This document shows positions 32,662-43,323 of a stretch of 53,364 nt of DNA, piece by piece; within the stretch, counting starts at the first letter, position 1; the number at the start of each line of letters is the position of its first letter. Both the position numbers and the translations under genes were made by a program. The notes beneath the pieces are model-generated. The model made no database searches. It was not told where the DNA came from and saw nothing but the letters and a program-made list of their open reading frames with translations. Source of the DNA: Adiantum capillus-veneris (taxonomy: Eukaryota > Streptophyta > Polypodiopsida > Polypodiales > Pteridaceae); contig JABFUD020000325.1 in NCBI GenBank assembly GCA_014529385.2, positions 1 to 53,364 of the forward strand. Direction: 5' to 3'.

Positions 32662-34080
32662 ATGATTGGGGAGCTATTTGTGTTCAGAACCAATTTACCT
32701 CTTTATCATGGCCGGGAAAGTTTGGCTCAAGAAGAGGAGTTTTTGCTAACAGGAATCATTCCGAAGGACATTCAGAAGTCTAAGAAGTATGGATTTGTAC
32801 GTAGATCATCCAAGTACAAATTGATTGGTGATGTCTTATACATGAAAGGGGCTGATCTCGTGTTGAGACGTGTACCTTGGCGGGAGGAGCTTTATAGAGT
32901 GTTGGAAGAGAATCATGAAGGTGCATGTGGCGGCCATTTTGCTCTAAAGATCACCTTGCATAAGATCTTGCAAGAGGGGTATGTATGGCCTAGTTTGCAC
33001 AAGGATGTTTACCATTGGTGTAGGTCTTGCAATAGGTGTCAAGCATTTGGGAAGAGAGTGTTGAAGCTAGAGCTACGAAAAACCATTATGGCATTTGATG
33101 TGTTTGAAAAGTGGGAGATTGATGCAATAGGCCCGTTACCTATCACAAGTAGGGGCAAAAGCTATATTTTGACTGTAGTGGACTATCTCTCTAGATGGGC
33201 AGAGACTATAGCAGTAAAACAAATCACTGCAAAGGATGTGGCAAAAGTTGTGTATGATGAAATATGTTGCAAGTTTGGGGTGCCATTAGAGCTACTTTCG
33301 GATAAGGGGCCAACATTTACAGCTAAACTGCTATATTTTTTATGTGCAAAGATGAAGATTAGGCATCAGCATACCACTCCTTATTACCCACACTGTAATG
33401 GCTTGAATGAAAGATTCAATGGTGAGTTGATACAAATCCTTTCGAAAGTGACAAAGCACCAAGGAAAGAATTGGGATTTGGAATTGACTAGTGCATTATG
33501 GGCTTACCGTACTTCAATGAAGACATGTACAGGGTTTACTCCATTTCATTTGGTATATGGAAAGGAAGCACTATTGCCTGTGGAGGTAGAGTTGCCTGCA
33601 GTAAAGATGCTAGAGAAGTTACTTGGGCCGCCTAGTGATGCATTCAAAGAGAGGCTCTTACAGTTACAAGAGGTTCAATTGGATAGGATGAGCGTATTGG
33701 AACATTATGGACAGATGCAGGATAAGGCTTTGGCAAAGATAAATGAAAAGGTCAAAAGTAAGGGTATCAAGAAGCATGACTTGGTTTTGTGCTACAACAG
33801 TAAGCTGGACAACACCTTCCAAAAGAAATTTCAAATTAAGTGGGAAGGCCCTTTCAAGGTAGTGGAGTGTTTTCCAAATGGTACATATCAGCTGGCTAAC
33901 CTGGATGGGATTCTACATAAGTCAAGGGTAAATGGATTGCATCTTAAATTATATCATGTCAGGTTAATGATGGTGGATCAAGATGAGCTGTCTGTGGAGC
34001 AAGCAATGTTGGTGAGGGATGAGGAGACTTGTGACACGGCGAGTCGCATATCTGTTTTTGCTGCTGCTGATCATGAATGA
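32662..34080 (+). CDS. GYP-B integrase, 472-residue open frame
   Basis: The open frame holds the zinc-binding module (HEGACGGHF ... CRSCNRC), the core triad D154 (WEIDAIGP), D214 (LSDKGPTF) and E250 (GLNERFNG), a DD35E spacing, and a C-terminal basic domain (KWEGPFKVVECFPNGTYQL). No chromodomain is present. It is offset by a frameshift from the preceding RNase H, near 32630-32660. Integrase would insert the cDNA. This is the longest unbroken part of GYP-B. Confidence 0.85.
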   Translation: MIGELFVFRTNLPLYHGRESLAQEEEFLLTGIIPKDIQKSKKYGFVRRSSKYKLIGDVLYMKGADLVLRRVPWREELYRVLEENHEGACGGHFALKITLHKILQEGYVWPSLHKDVYHWCRSCNRCQAFGKRVLKLELRKTIMAFDVFEKWEIDAIGPLPITSRGKSYILTVVDYLSRWAETIAVKQITAKDVAKVVYDEICCKFGVPLELLSDKGPTFTAKLLYFLCAKMKIRHQHTTPYYPHCNGLNERFNGELIQILSKVTKHQGKNWDLELTSALWAYRTSMKTCTGFTPFHLVYGKEALLPVEVELPAVKMLEKLLGPPSDAFKERLLQLQEVQLDRMSVLEHYGQMQDKALAKINEKVKSKGIKKHDLVLCYNSKLDNTFQKKFQIKWEGPFKVVECFPNGTYQLANLDGILHKSRVNGLHLKLYHVRLMMVDQDELSVEQAMLVRDEETCDTASRISVFAAADHE

Positions 34081-34108
34081 TCTAGCAGGCTAGGGTATGG
34101 GCAAACTA

Positions 34109-35257
34109 TGTTAGGAGTTTTTTGGAGCAAGGTATTGCACATATGTATATACACATGCATGGTGCATCGAATAAAGGATTGCCCATTTTCCAGAACCAGG
34201 TGGTTACATGGGTCCCACATGTGTACAGGTAGGACATCATGTACATAGTGCATCGATTTTCACTATCACCAGTACCAGTGTGTTTTCTCTATAATAATGA
34301 GGAGTTGGTAGCACGTAAAACTTCTCGAGGAAGCTATCCACGGGCCGACGACATGAGGTAAGCAAGTGCGTCAGATGGCATCTAGTGGCGTCAGGAGGTT
34401 GAATGGGGTCAATTCTTGCACGTGGATAAGTACGGATACAATGTGGGTGTTTTCTTGTGATAATTATGCAAAAAGGTCATCATGAGGACCATCTTTTGGG
34501 GACACTTCACGTGGTTGCGGGATGCATTGTTGGAAAAAGTTGAGTGCCAGGTGTGCGATGGATACAGCAGGGTGACAACTATGCACTGCGAGGCCAGTTT
34601 TTGGCATGTTTGGGGTCCGTTTGAGGTTAACTAAAAGGCCAAGGGTGCCCAAGAAATAAAGCTAATTGTGGGAATTGAAAAACTTGAGAGAAAATGTGGA
34701 GAAGAGAGCAAGAACAACCGCAACTGAGTTTTTGTTGTTTTTGGAGCTTGTTTTGGCCATAAACTACTCATCCGAGGTCGGATTTGAGCACTTTGACATT
34801 GTAGACTGGGGTTTAGGGCCGTTCCGGACGCGATGGCACTGTTCATTTTGCCAAATTTCTCACTGTTTTTTTGTTGTTTTGGTTGTATAAGTTTCTCCTA
34901 TGAGCAAAGCTTCTGCTCCAATTTGTGATTATATTTGGCATATTCTACCCATATTGTGTGAGATATTTGTCCCATTGGTGTTGGCCCAAGCTCAACTGTA
35001 TCTAAATATCAGAAATTCTTCTCTTTTGAGCTGAGTTTTTTGGGTGTGTGTGTGTGTGTGTGTGTGTGTCTCTGTGTGGAGTGCGTAAGTGGGTAGTCAC
35101 TCTCCTCTCACTCCATCGGTGTGTTCCCTGTCTCGGCCATGTGGGTTGTGTAAGCCGAATGGTGCCCCATAGTGTGTGTGTGTGTGTGTGTGTATCATCC
35201 CAAGAGTGTGTGTCGGGTCATTATAGAGGCGTTGTGTGTGTTTTCATCCCGCTCACA
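34109..35257 (+). repeat. GYP-B 3' LTR (1149 bp)
   Basis: Begins TGTTAGGAGT shortly after the integrase stop and ends GCTCACA. It carries longer GT arrays than the 5' copy (35044-35069 and about 35173-35192). Confidence 0.9.
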
Positions 35258-36127
35258 GCGCGACTCGAGTTGTTTTTGCTCATGGTTCATGGTAAAGCCA
35301 AGAGATGGTACGACAGATTGTGGGATGAAGAAAAAGTGGGCTAGATAGCTTTGAAAGCGACTTTTTGATGCCAATTTGTGTTGGATGTGTAGTTGCGTGA
35401 AGTATGGAAGAAGTTGGATGGTCTAAAGGAAAGCCTGGACATATATTTTTTAGTGTTTTAATGGGAATTCGAAGCCCTTTGAAGATAGTTGATGGAGGTA
35501 ACTGCTTCAAAAAAAATTGATTATTTGAAGTTAAGAAAGTTCATGGATTGCCTGCATGAGGAGGTTGGAGATAAGGTCAAAGAGGATGGGCCTGTGACAT
35601 ATGAAAAAGTGGTTAACTTGGCAAGAGGTGGAGCCAAGAAGATCTTAAAGAAGCGGCAAGCTAGGCAGGGTCCGTCAAATGCTATGGTGCCAATGCCAGT
35701 TGAAGTGGTGGAAGTCAAGGTGAAGCCAATGTTAGAGAGTCTACCAATGCAAAAGGAAGCGAGGGTTCTATGGTTGCAAAGAGATGGAGTGGTTTTGATG
35801 CTAAAGATGCCAATTAGGGAAGCTCCAGCTTTGGAGAAAGAGCAAGTGGTTCCAGATCGAGTAGAAGATGCACAGGAAGACTCAGGTATGGTTAGTGAAG
35901 CTCCATTGGTGTGTACTAGAGGTCAGAGGGTACGGTTTGAAGATGATGTTGAAGCGGTGAAGGTAGACAAAATCCCACATCTTGAGACAAAGAAAGAAGT
36001 GAAAGCAGATGATAGCAATTATATGGATGCAGATACAACTTGGAAAAACGATGCACCCCACTCAAGGTATGAAGAATTTGATCTCCTACATGTGAATAAA
36101 GATATGAAAGATGTATTTAAGGAGTAG
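35258..36127 (+). pseudogene. GYP-A gag, 3' part and following region
   Basis: Gag resumes with RLELFLLMVHGKAKRWYDRL, hits a TAG at 35342, and continues with stops to a long open part at 35489-36127. That part contains LHEEVGDKVKEDGPVTYEKV and, later, a charged linker with KIPHLETKKEVKADDSNY. I see no protease active site, RT or 3' LTR. The element is therefore truncated near 36127, where the sequence changes character. Confidence 0.6.
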
Positions 36128-36479
36128 GGGAAAGTGAAAACCAATGTGCTAGATGAGAGCCAAGTGGAGACATGTAGGCCTACATGGTTAGATAGGCAGG
36201 TAAAGGCCCCGTAGCTCACGGCCTTCCCGAGCAACCCCACCTATCCGTATCTTGTGATCTAATCACGGCCATGTTCAACCCCCAAAGGCCCTCCTATAAG
36301 TACAGATGGCGCATGTGCAACCCCCCCAAAAAAACCACCCCTTGGAGTTCTCCTTGCTCATCTACATCCCGGGCTTCTCAAAGGCAAGGACCTGTTCATG
36401 TCGATCACCATCTCAGCTACTGAAGATAACTCCCAACTACACTTCCACCCTTTGAAGCTCTCAGCCACCCTCATCTATT
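36128..36479. other. spacer, no gene seen
   Basis: Mixed-composition sequence with a TATAAG-type motif near 36294 followed by a C8/A7 stretch. There are no frames of note. Confidence 0.5.
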
Positions 36480-36590
36480 TACCCTTTTATTATCTACTAA
36501 CCTCATCGTCTATAGTGGCTAATGGTACGGAGGACCTTTTTTTAAATTTCATGTTGCCAGACGATGAGGTTAGTATATAATAAAAGGGTA
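36480..36590. repeat. 111-bp foldback: 32-bp inverted repeat with one mismatch
   Basis: The left arm 36480-36511 starts TACCCTTTTATTAT and ends CATCGTCT. The right arm 36559-36590 is its reverse complement with a single change. The loop is 47 bp. It may be a tiny MITE-like foldback or a hairpin RNA precursor. The arm ends are TA, which fits a 2-bp TA target but does not prove it. Confidence 0.85.
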
Positions 36591-36692
36591 TAGTTTTAAA
36601 AAAATCCCACTAACGTGGCATTTTTTTCGCGTCAGCACAACTGTCGACGGAGACATAGGAAGGCAGTCCATTGCCTTAGCTCGCATGTAAGC

Positions 36693-37015
<323 letters not shown>

Positions 37016-37559
37016 TTTCTTTTGGGGGGCGGTTAGTAACTTTCTCTGCCTTCAATTTGAAAAATTGAAGGGGTTGAGCATTGCTTTAGATTCCACACAA
37101 AACCAACACCACGATTTGGGTGCTCTATTTCTCTGCAGCCGCTTGCGGCCCGAATTCTCACTGGTTTTGGCCTTACACACCAACGTGAGGCCTTACTTAC
37201 AACACCCGAAGGCCCCTCTCTTTTCCAATCAACACTCCTCCTTGCGCTAATTGGTTGACGATAGCTTGCGGCCCTTGACATCTTCATACCCATGCTGCCT
37301 CCAACCATCTTCCTCCTGGTGGCACCCAACACCCATCAAAATTGGCCCTCCTGGCTGTCACGAGTTCCCCCCTTGCCGCCGGCTTGGCCTCCCCTTCTAT
37401 TCTTGGACACCCCTCTCCTGCATACATGTAACTCATGCTCGCCACTGGTGGTCCCTCATTCCCACACACTATGCAAGCGCGCATGAAAATGCAATGGCGA
37501 CACTGATGATTGAGATCCCAACCTCACAAAATTTAAGGCAATGTGGCATTAAAAAAAAA
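37016..37559. other. spacer, no recognised gene
   Basis: GC-richer than its surroundings. Short frames on both strands (for example 37251-37601 plus and 37033-37332 minus) are Pro-, Ser- or Arg-rich and match nothing I know. Confidence 0.5.
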
Positions 37560-37830
37560 GCACTAGTAAATCTTCATTCCCATAAGCAGCCATTGCATTG
37601 AGATTCGAGCGGCCAATGCCCTTAGCCATTTGGACATATACAATAATCAATGCAGTCCAAGCGACATAACTTCTTGTGATTTGATGAAAATTCCACAATA
37701 AGCATACATTTCGACCAAGGCTTTGCTTAGCACAATAGGTTCTTTTGATAGCACTCCTCAAGCCAACAATAACCTCGATCAAGTCATTGCAGGTGATGAC
37801 ATTTCAGATGGAATCCCGCACCACCAATTT
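37560..37830 (-). pseudogene. possible PPR-repeat protein fragment
   Basis: On the minus strand, LVEMYAYCGIFIKSQEV, then (after a shift) RSYVAWTALIIVYVQM and NLNAMAAYGNED. These follow the plant pentatricopeptide pattern LVDMYxKCGxxxxAxxVF ... RDVVSWTALIxGYxQ. About two repeats remain, with frameshifts. PPR proteins are organelle RNA-binding factors. The fragment sits exactly where the 3' end of GYP3 is lost, so it may mark the junction of a rearrangement. The match is suggestive, not certain. Confidence 0.45.
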
Positions 37831-37939
37831 GAGCTCCAATTGCCCAATACTTTGCCATTTAATGATTAATAGACTGTTTTTGTATGACATAGCTTACAAA
37901 GCTTATCTCTTAAATAATCATGTTGTGCATCCTTTTGCC

Positions 37940-38940
37940 CTATTTCCCACTATGGAAGCAAAGCGACACGACAACAGCTTGTAGAGCAGGTTTCCTTGCA
38001 GCTTTCCATTTTAGAATCTGAATGCAATCCTCCTCCTGAGCCTCGTCTATCACCTGTTGTTGTTTAAGCTTTCTTTCCTTGAATGCATGCATTCTCTGCA
38101 AAAGCTCATTAGTCAAGAGAAGATTGTATTTGCGGAGCCAACATCCACTAATCCAATTTGCCATAATTTCTCCATCTGATGTAGCTAACTTGACTGCACT
38201 GCTTGGTGAAACATCTTCAATGACAAAAGGACCATGTCCTTTTTCCTTGAAATTTGGGTACATGTTGTTTCAACGAATATACTAAGACTAAGTCCCCTGG
38301 TTTGAAAACTTTGGTCAGCAATTGTGAGTCAAAGAACTATTTTTGTTTTCGTTTTTGTGCGTAGATGTGAGGAATGGCTACTAATCGTTGTTCATCTAAT
38401 CATTCCAAATCTTCAAGTCGTTCCGACAATTTGTGTCCCTTTCATTCTAACTCAGTTGCAACTCTGAGAGTGCGTAATAAGAATTCCATTGGCAATATCG
38501 CATCCAGGAGATAAACCAAATTAAAAGGAGTCGTGTTCAAATCTCTTTTGAAGGAAACTCAATAGGCCCATAAGGCAGAATGAAGATGCATTTCCCAGTT
38601 TATTCTGCTTGGACTAACAATTTTAGTTAATACGAAGCTCAAAATTTTGTTTGTATGTTTAGCTTGACCATTCACTTGAGGATGATAGGGAGCCGATTTG
38701 TTATGGATTACCATGAACTCATCTAACATATATTCTATCACTTCATTAAGGAAATGCGATCCGTGATCACTCACAAGCTCAATAGGAAGTCCATACCTAG
38801 TGAATACACATTCATACAAGAATAAAGCAGTGGTTCTAGCATCGTTCTTCCTGGTGGCCTGTGCCGCAGCCCACTTGGTTAAGTTTTCTGTGGCCACAAT
38901 AATATATTGTACCTAAGTTTTGTAATCTGGTGGTTGGATT
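37940..38940 (-). pseudogene. GYP3 integrase core and C-terminal domain
   Basis: Minus strand from 38940: ATENLTKWAAAQATRKNDAR, GLPIELVSDHGSHFLNEVIE (second catalytic Asp) and APYHPQVNGQAKHTNK. The usual catalytic Glu position (GQAExxN) reads Lys here. Stops and shifts follow around 38270-38560. The C-terminal part contains GHGPFVIEDVSPSSAVKLAT and NWISGCWLRKYN. The first catalytic Asp (WDIDFVGP) lies just upstream near 38960. Confidence 0.8.
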
Positions 38941-39493
38941 GGTCCTACGAAGTCTATATCCCACTTATCAAATACTCATGCTCCCATCATAGTTTGCAAT
39001 GGTATATTATCGACCCTTGTCAGCATTTTTTCTCTTTGACGTGCATTGCATCGTCAAACAAACTCTTTTGCATCTGAAAATAAAGTTGGCCACCAGATGC
39101 CTTCCATCAATATATCTTTGGCCGTGATTTCATGAGAGAAGTGACCTCCTGCTAGACCTACATGTGCTTGTTCTAAAATAGGAAGATATTTCTCCTCATT
39201 TGTACAAAATCTAAGATGTTGGTCTTTCCCTCATCGATAGAGCTGATTTCCAATCAAGATGTAGTTGGCAGCTTCCGTTTCTATTGCCCTCTTTTTTCTT
39301 TTACTCATGGTTTTCGGAAAGGTTCCGTTGGTCAATTATTCTACCAGGTAACCGTTCCACTGTGGTGTGGCTGCAATGTGGAATAACGTGGCATGGGGTA
39401 TGGCGGCTTTTACTTTGCACTAAGAGCACCCATTCACATATTGATTTCATTGTGGGCCAATAAACCCCCAACCAAGTTAATTGTTGTAAGGTT
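38941..39493 (-). pseudogene. GYP3 integrase zinc modules (two in tandem)
   Basis: Minus strand from 39493: TLQQLTWLGVYWPTMKSICE, the second half of one zinc module whose first half lies beyond the inserted LTR. Then, after a basic stretch (KKKRAIETEAANYILIGNQL), comes a second module with QAHVGLAGGHF and GIWWPTLFSDAKEFV. The second module has lost its first Cys pair partner: TGA CGA TGC replaces what should be Arg-Arg-Cys. Two H2C2-like modules in a row is not the standard Ty3/gypsy plan. Confidence 0.65.
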
Positions 39494-40298
39494 TGGTCTA
39501 TTAAGTATGGAGCCTGATTTACCCTTGTAATTTTTTGTGGTAAAAGCGCACATTTGTAAGGCCCCCATTATGAGGAGAAGGCATCGTGCATGAAGGAAAA
39601 TCATTCACTGGAAACCAAAATTTTCACGGACAAGAATCAAGGGCAACTTTAGAGGCCTCGGGGGCGGAGGCCCCCGAGACTTTTTTTTCCGTCGGAATAT
39701 TCCTTTTCGCCGGAATATTATGGCCAGACGGCGGCCGGAAAGTGGTCGGAAAACAACCGGTCGGTTGGCCGGTGGCCGGTAGTCAATGGCCAATGGCCGG
39801 TGGTCGGAAGTCAATGGCCGGTGGCCAGTGGTCGACAGTCGGTGGCCGAATTCAAAAGCGGACTTGTCTTCTCAAGGGCGGCCACACATGGGCGGATTGG
39901 AGGGTCCGATTTGGACTTATTTGCACAAGGGCGGCTACACACGGCTGTCTCTCATAAGAGAGGGCAGCCCTTTTGGCCTATAAAAGGAGGCCATTTCTAC
40001 ACACATTTCATATAGTGTGAAGTTGATGCAACAAGGTGAGTGTGAGGTGGTGAGAGTGAAGCAAGGCGGGAGCTCTATCAAGGGTTTAATCCCTTTGTAA
40101 ACTACTTCTTCTTTTGAAGTGCTAAAGCCATTGAGTGGCTGGTTTCCCGTGGACGTAGCCCACATTGGGTGAACCACGTATATCGTGTGTACTCTCTCTC
40201 TCTCTACTCTATAATCTCTTGTGTGTGAAATATATCTCTCTCCATTAAGTAATCTACTCAAAAATCTATTTAGCTACGTCTTATTTTCTAACATGGTC
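39494..40298 (+). mobile_element. solo LTR (795 bp), likely Ty1/copia type, with TGGTC target duplication
   Basis: TGGTC flanks the insert at 39494-39498 and 40294-40298. The LTR is 39499-40293, ending TAACA; its start reads TA where TG is expected. It contains a (GGCCGGTGG)-rich minisatellite at about 39715-39850, a TATAAAAGG box at about 39979-39987 and CCCACATTGGGTGAACCACG near 40160, a motif seen in plant copia LTRs. Removing it and one TGGTC joins the GYP3 reading GLHFAQ-DQ-TLQQL, restoring the integrase zinc module, so the insertion point is certain to the base. No internal region is present, so it is a solo LTR left by recombination. Confidence 0.85.
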
Positions 40299-42080
40299 TT
40301 GTGCAAAGTGTAGTCCTATTATTGTGGTATCTGCTTAACTCAAGTAGGCTTCTTGTTCCTCATGATTGATGCACAAGAGCATGATTTCATCTTTGTTTTT
40401 CCAATACAACCGTCCAACCAACGACTGATACAATGCAGATTGCTCAAAGAGTCATGGTGTAATGGGAATCGGTATTTGAGAATCTACTTGCGCGATAGTC
40501 ATTAGGGTCACAAGGTCTTCTGACCATCTTGGAACCATTTCCACAGAGAACATATATGCATCTGGCAAATCATCGTCTACCCCCTTAGGTGCTTTCCCTA
40601 TTGTGAGTCTCGTCAGATGATCCACTCTTTGGTGTGTGGTGCCTTTTTTAACCACAACTATGAAGTCAAATTCAAGTAGGATGATGAACCATCTTACTAT
40701 CCTTCCAATACTGCAGGGTTTGTTTACCAAATAGAGTAAGGGTTGATGATCTATGAAAAAGACAAACTTGTTGGCTAGCAAGTAGTGTCGATATTTCTTG
40801 ACCGAATACACCATACCAAGGCCTTCTCTTTCCATGGTTGTATAATTATTTTCTACTAGGTTTAATTTTTGGCTAGCATAGGAGATAGGAAAATCCATGG
40901 TGCCCTCTCTCGATTGAGCTAAGATACAACCTATAGCAAAACTTGAAGCATCAACGTGTACATGAAATACTTTGTCCCAGTCAGGAGCTTTCAGTATCGA
41001 TGTTGAGGTCAAAGCTTGCTTACGCTTTTGAAATGACTCTTCACACTTGTTGGTCCATTCAAAAAGAGTGATGAGGCTATAAATGGGCTTAGCAATCACA
41101 ACATACATGTAGATAATTCTACGACAGTAACCACAATGTCCCATAAATGCATGAACCCCTCTGACTATTGTTGGTCTAGCCATCTCAGCAATAACTGCTA
41201 CTTTTTCCATATCTGTGGCTATGACATTTTTAGACACAATATGTCCAAGAATTTTGCCTTGTCTAACCATAAAAATGTATTTTTCAGGGTTTAGGCAAAT
41301 CCTATATAAGTGACATTTCTCACTGACACATCGTAAATGCTCAAAATGACTTTCTCGTTTGGTGGAGTGCACACAGAGGTCATCCATGTATACTTCTAAG
41401 AAGTTTGACCGATATTCCTTGAAGGCATGGCTCATCAACCTTTAGAATGTTGTCAGTGCATTGGTCAAGCCGAAGGGTAGGCAAAAATTCCCCATTATGT
41501 AGCAAAGGTTGTTTTATGTTAGTCCTTGGGATCTATAGTCAATTGGTTATACCAAGAGAAGCCGTCTAAAAAGCTATAAGCTTCCTTACCAGCTACCCGT
41601 TCTAGCACGTGATTAGTTATGGGAAGAGGACAACTATCGCGTATAGTGGCATAGTTCACTTTTTTGAGATTTACACACACTCTGAGTTTGTAAAATTTTT
41701 TTGGCACCACAAAAATTGGTGATACCCAATTTGTGTGCTCTATCGCATAGATAAACTCTGCTTCCTTGAGTTTTTATGTCTCTTCTTTGATTTTCTTGGC
41801 AAAGGTCTTATTATACGTGTATGGTCTTTGTTGACTTGGCTTGGCATCATCTCTCATAGGGATGACATGCTGGCATATTGTAGGATCCACTCCTTTGAAA
41901 TCTCTATATGACCATGCAAAAACATCTCTATATTCCTTCAATGTCCTTATGAGAATCTCTTCTTATTCTTACGATAGATCCATAGCTATGTATGCCGGTC
42001 TCGGCTCTCCGGCTCTTCTCTAGGCTCTGCTAGGTCGATTCATTTCACATTTTCCGGCCCTTCATAGGATTTTCCTGGTT
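40299..42080 (-). pseudogene. GYP3 reverse transcriptase and RNase H
   Basis: Minus strand: an N-terminal RT part near 42000-41519 (EYRDVFAWSYRDFKGVDP, NWVSPIFVVPKKFYKLRVC), broken around 41440-41520, then a long open frame 41438-40452. That frame carries the catalytic YMDD (VYMDDLCVHS), then EWTNKCEESF, the RNase H Asp (HVHVDASSFAIG), FFIDHQPLLYLV and the RNase H tail. After the TAA/TAG near 40450 it continues with LYWKNKDEIMLL and HFAQ, the start of the first integrase zinc module, up to the solo LTR. Confidence 0.85.
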
Positions 42081-42950
42081 CTATTTACTGTCGTAATGGT
42101 TTCTCGACAACAATCCTACGATCTTGCAAGGTGTATTTTTTATAATGAGATGGAACATTGACTTCTCCATGTTTATCACTATCTGATTCCATTTCCATTG
42201 TCCAAATTTCTTTCAAGGTCCTTTTGAACTCTTTGTATTTAGCCTTACGCTTTGTTTTTGTCATTGGAGGCTCTTTCCCCTTGGTTGTTTTAGGCTTGTA
42301 AATTTTTGGTTTCTTTTGGGTTTGTCGCTCTTTAAGTGTTGAGTTGGGATACCTTCTAGTTACCTTGTCCTTTACGCAATCCACAACGTTTACTTTCATT
42401 AAGAATTGAGTTTTGGTATCCCAACGGCTGTTTTGTGATTTTCTTCCTCAAGTTTTTTTCTTGCTTTCTGTGGTATCCATGTTGACATCTCCGATGTTGG
42501 TTTGGAAACTCAAGAAATCTTTCTTCCCCTCCTCGGAGTAGAAGTTTGGCCCTTACATGCTCTTTTTCTGAGTCCAATTCTTCAGTTATAAATGTCTCTT
42601 CTTCCAACTCATTCGTGGCATTGTAGTAGTGATTCAAAAAGACCTTTTGCTCCTCAATCATCTCGATGAATACCATTTGGATAGGGACTATGTCATAGCC
42701 TTCTGCATCACAGAATTGTGTAGGTGTTGATTCATTAACACATACATCCATTGTGGCCAGGATCTGAGTCCATTCAAAGGGTTCGAGAAAATGTTCAGGG
42801 AATGGTTCCGATATATATTCCATGTTATTCACCACTCTGTCTAGATCATAGTCTTCCTTTTGCAAACTCCCCGACTGAGAAGTCCCACACATCCAAATTG
42901 GGGTGTCTTTATGTATCCCTGAAGGTAGTTTAATCTCTGCAGAGTTTTCA
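42081..42950 (-). pseudogene. GYP3 protease-RT linker
   Basis: Two overlapping open parts: 42892-42356 is acidic (EELDSEKEHV) and becomes basic at its end, while 42399-42085 is strongly basic (KERQTQKKPKIYKPKTTK). No catalytic motif is present. The long charged linker between protease and RT is similar in position to the acidic linker of GYP-B. Confidence 0.55.
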
Positions 42951-42954
42951 AAGT

Positions 42955-43323
42955 CTAATTCTTCCTCAAGGCATCCCTATAAGAATGATCTTTCAAGTTT
43001 ACTCGGATAATTGCCCCTACTTGTTTTAGGTAGAGATAATCATTTCCCCAGTCTTGAACTAGTTGTATTTGTCTCATGAATGGTCTTCCCAAGATGATTT
43101 TATAGTTGAGTTTCTTTCCAAAATCTACAATGGCAAAAGTGTGTTTGTAGTCAATTCTGCAGGAAGTGACTATCACATTCTCAAGTAAGCCCATTGGTTT
43201 CTCTATGTGTCCATCTCCCAATTGTAGTTTCATTCTTGTTTTCCTGATTGCTGGTTTCCCCCAAGCTTCCCAGATAGCTTTGATTGCTATGGAAATACTT
43301 GCACCACTGTCTAAAATAGCCAC
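42955..43323 (-). pseudogene. GYP3 aspartic protease
   Basis: The frame starts AILDSGASISIAIKAIWEAW. LDSGAS is the retropepsin catalytic motif, kept intact, and IILGRPFMRQIQLVQDW is the usual C-terminal landmark (the ILGR loop followed by W). The length of about 120 residues is normal for a Ty3/gypsy protease. The same frame seems to be cut from gag by stops between 43324 and 44000. It would process the Gag-Pol polyprotein. Confidence 0.75.

Larger units (their letters stand above)
26533..35257 (+). mobile_element. GYP-B: Tat-like Ty3/gypsy element with extra RNase H, nested in GYP-A
   Basis: An 8.7-kb element with matching LTRs (26533-27682 and 34109-35257), a primer site and one long gag-pol frame. 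Domain order is Gag, zinc knuckle, protease, RT, RNase H, a second archaeal-type RNase H, integrase. The second RNase H is a hallmark of the plant Tat lineage (Ogre and relatives). LTRs differ at about 1 in 20 positions in the first ~370 bp by eye, mostly transitions, so the insertion is older than GYP1. Eight in-frame stops and two frameshifts inactivate it. No clean 5-bp target duplication is visible; the flanks share only GC. Confidence 0.9.

Noticed and set aside
32353-34253. Minus-strand frames across GYP-B
   Set aside because: Shadows of the plus-strand RNase H and integrase.
26528-35262. 5-bp target duplication for GYP-B (GACGC versus GCGCG)
   Set aside because: Only two bases match in register; I do not claim a target duplication there.
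39499-39620. Continuation of GYP3 coding sequence beyond TLQQL (minus strand reads PYLIDQTLQQL and further residues)
   Set aside because: The open reading is inside the inserted LTR; the TGGTC duplication and the restored HFAQDQTLQQL junction show that the coding sequence resumes at 40294.
39586-39983. Open frames over the GGCCGGTGG repeats
   Set aside because: They lie inside a defined LTR and encode only the minisatellite; not genes.
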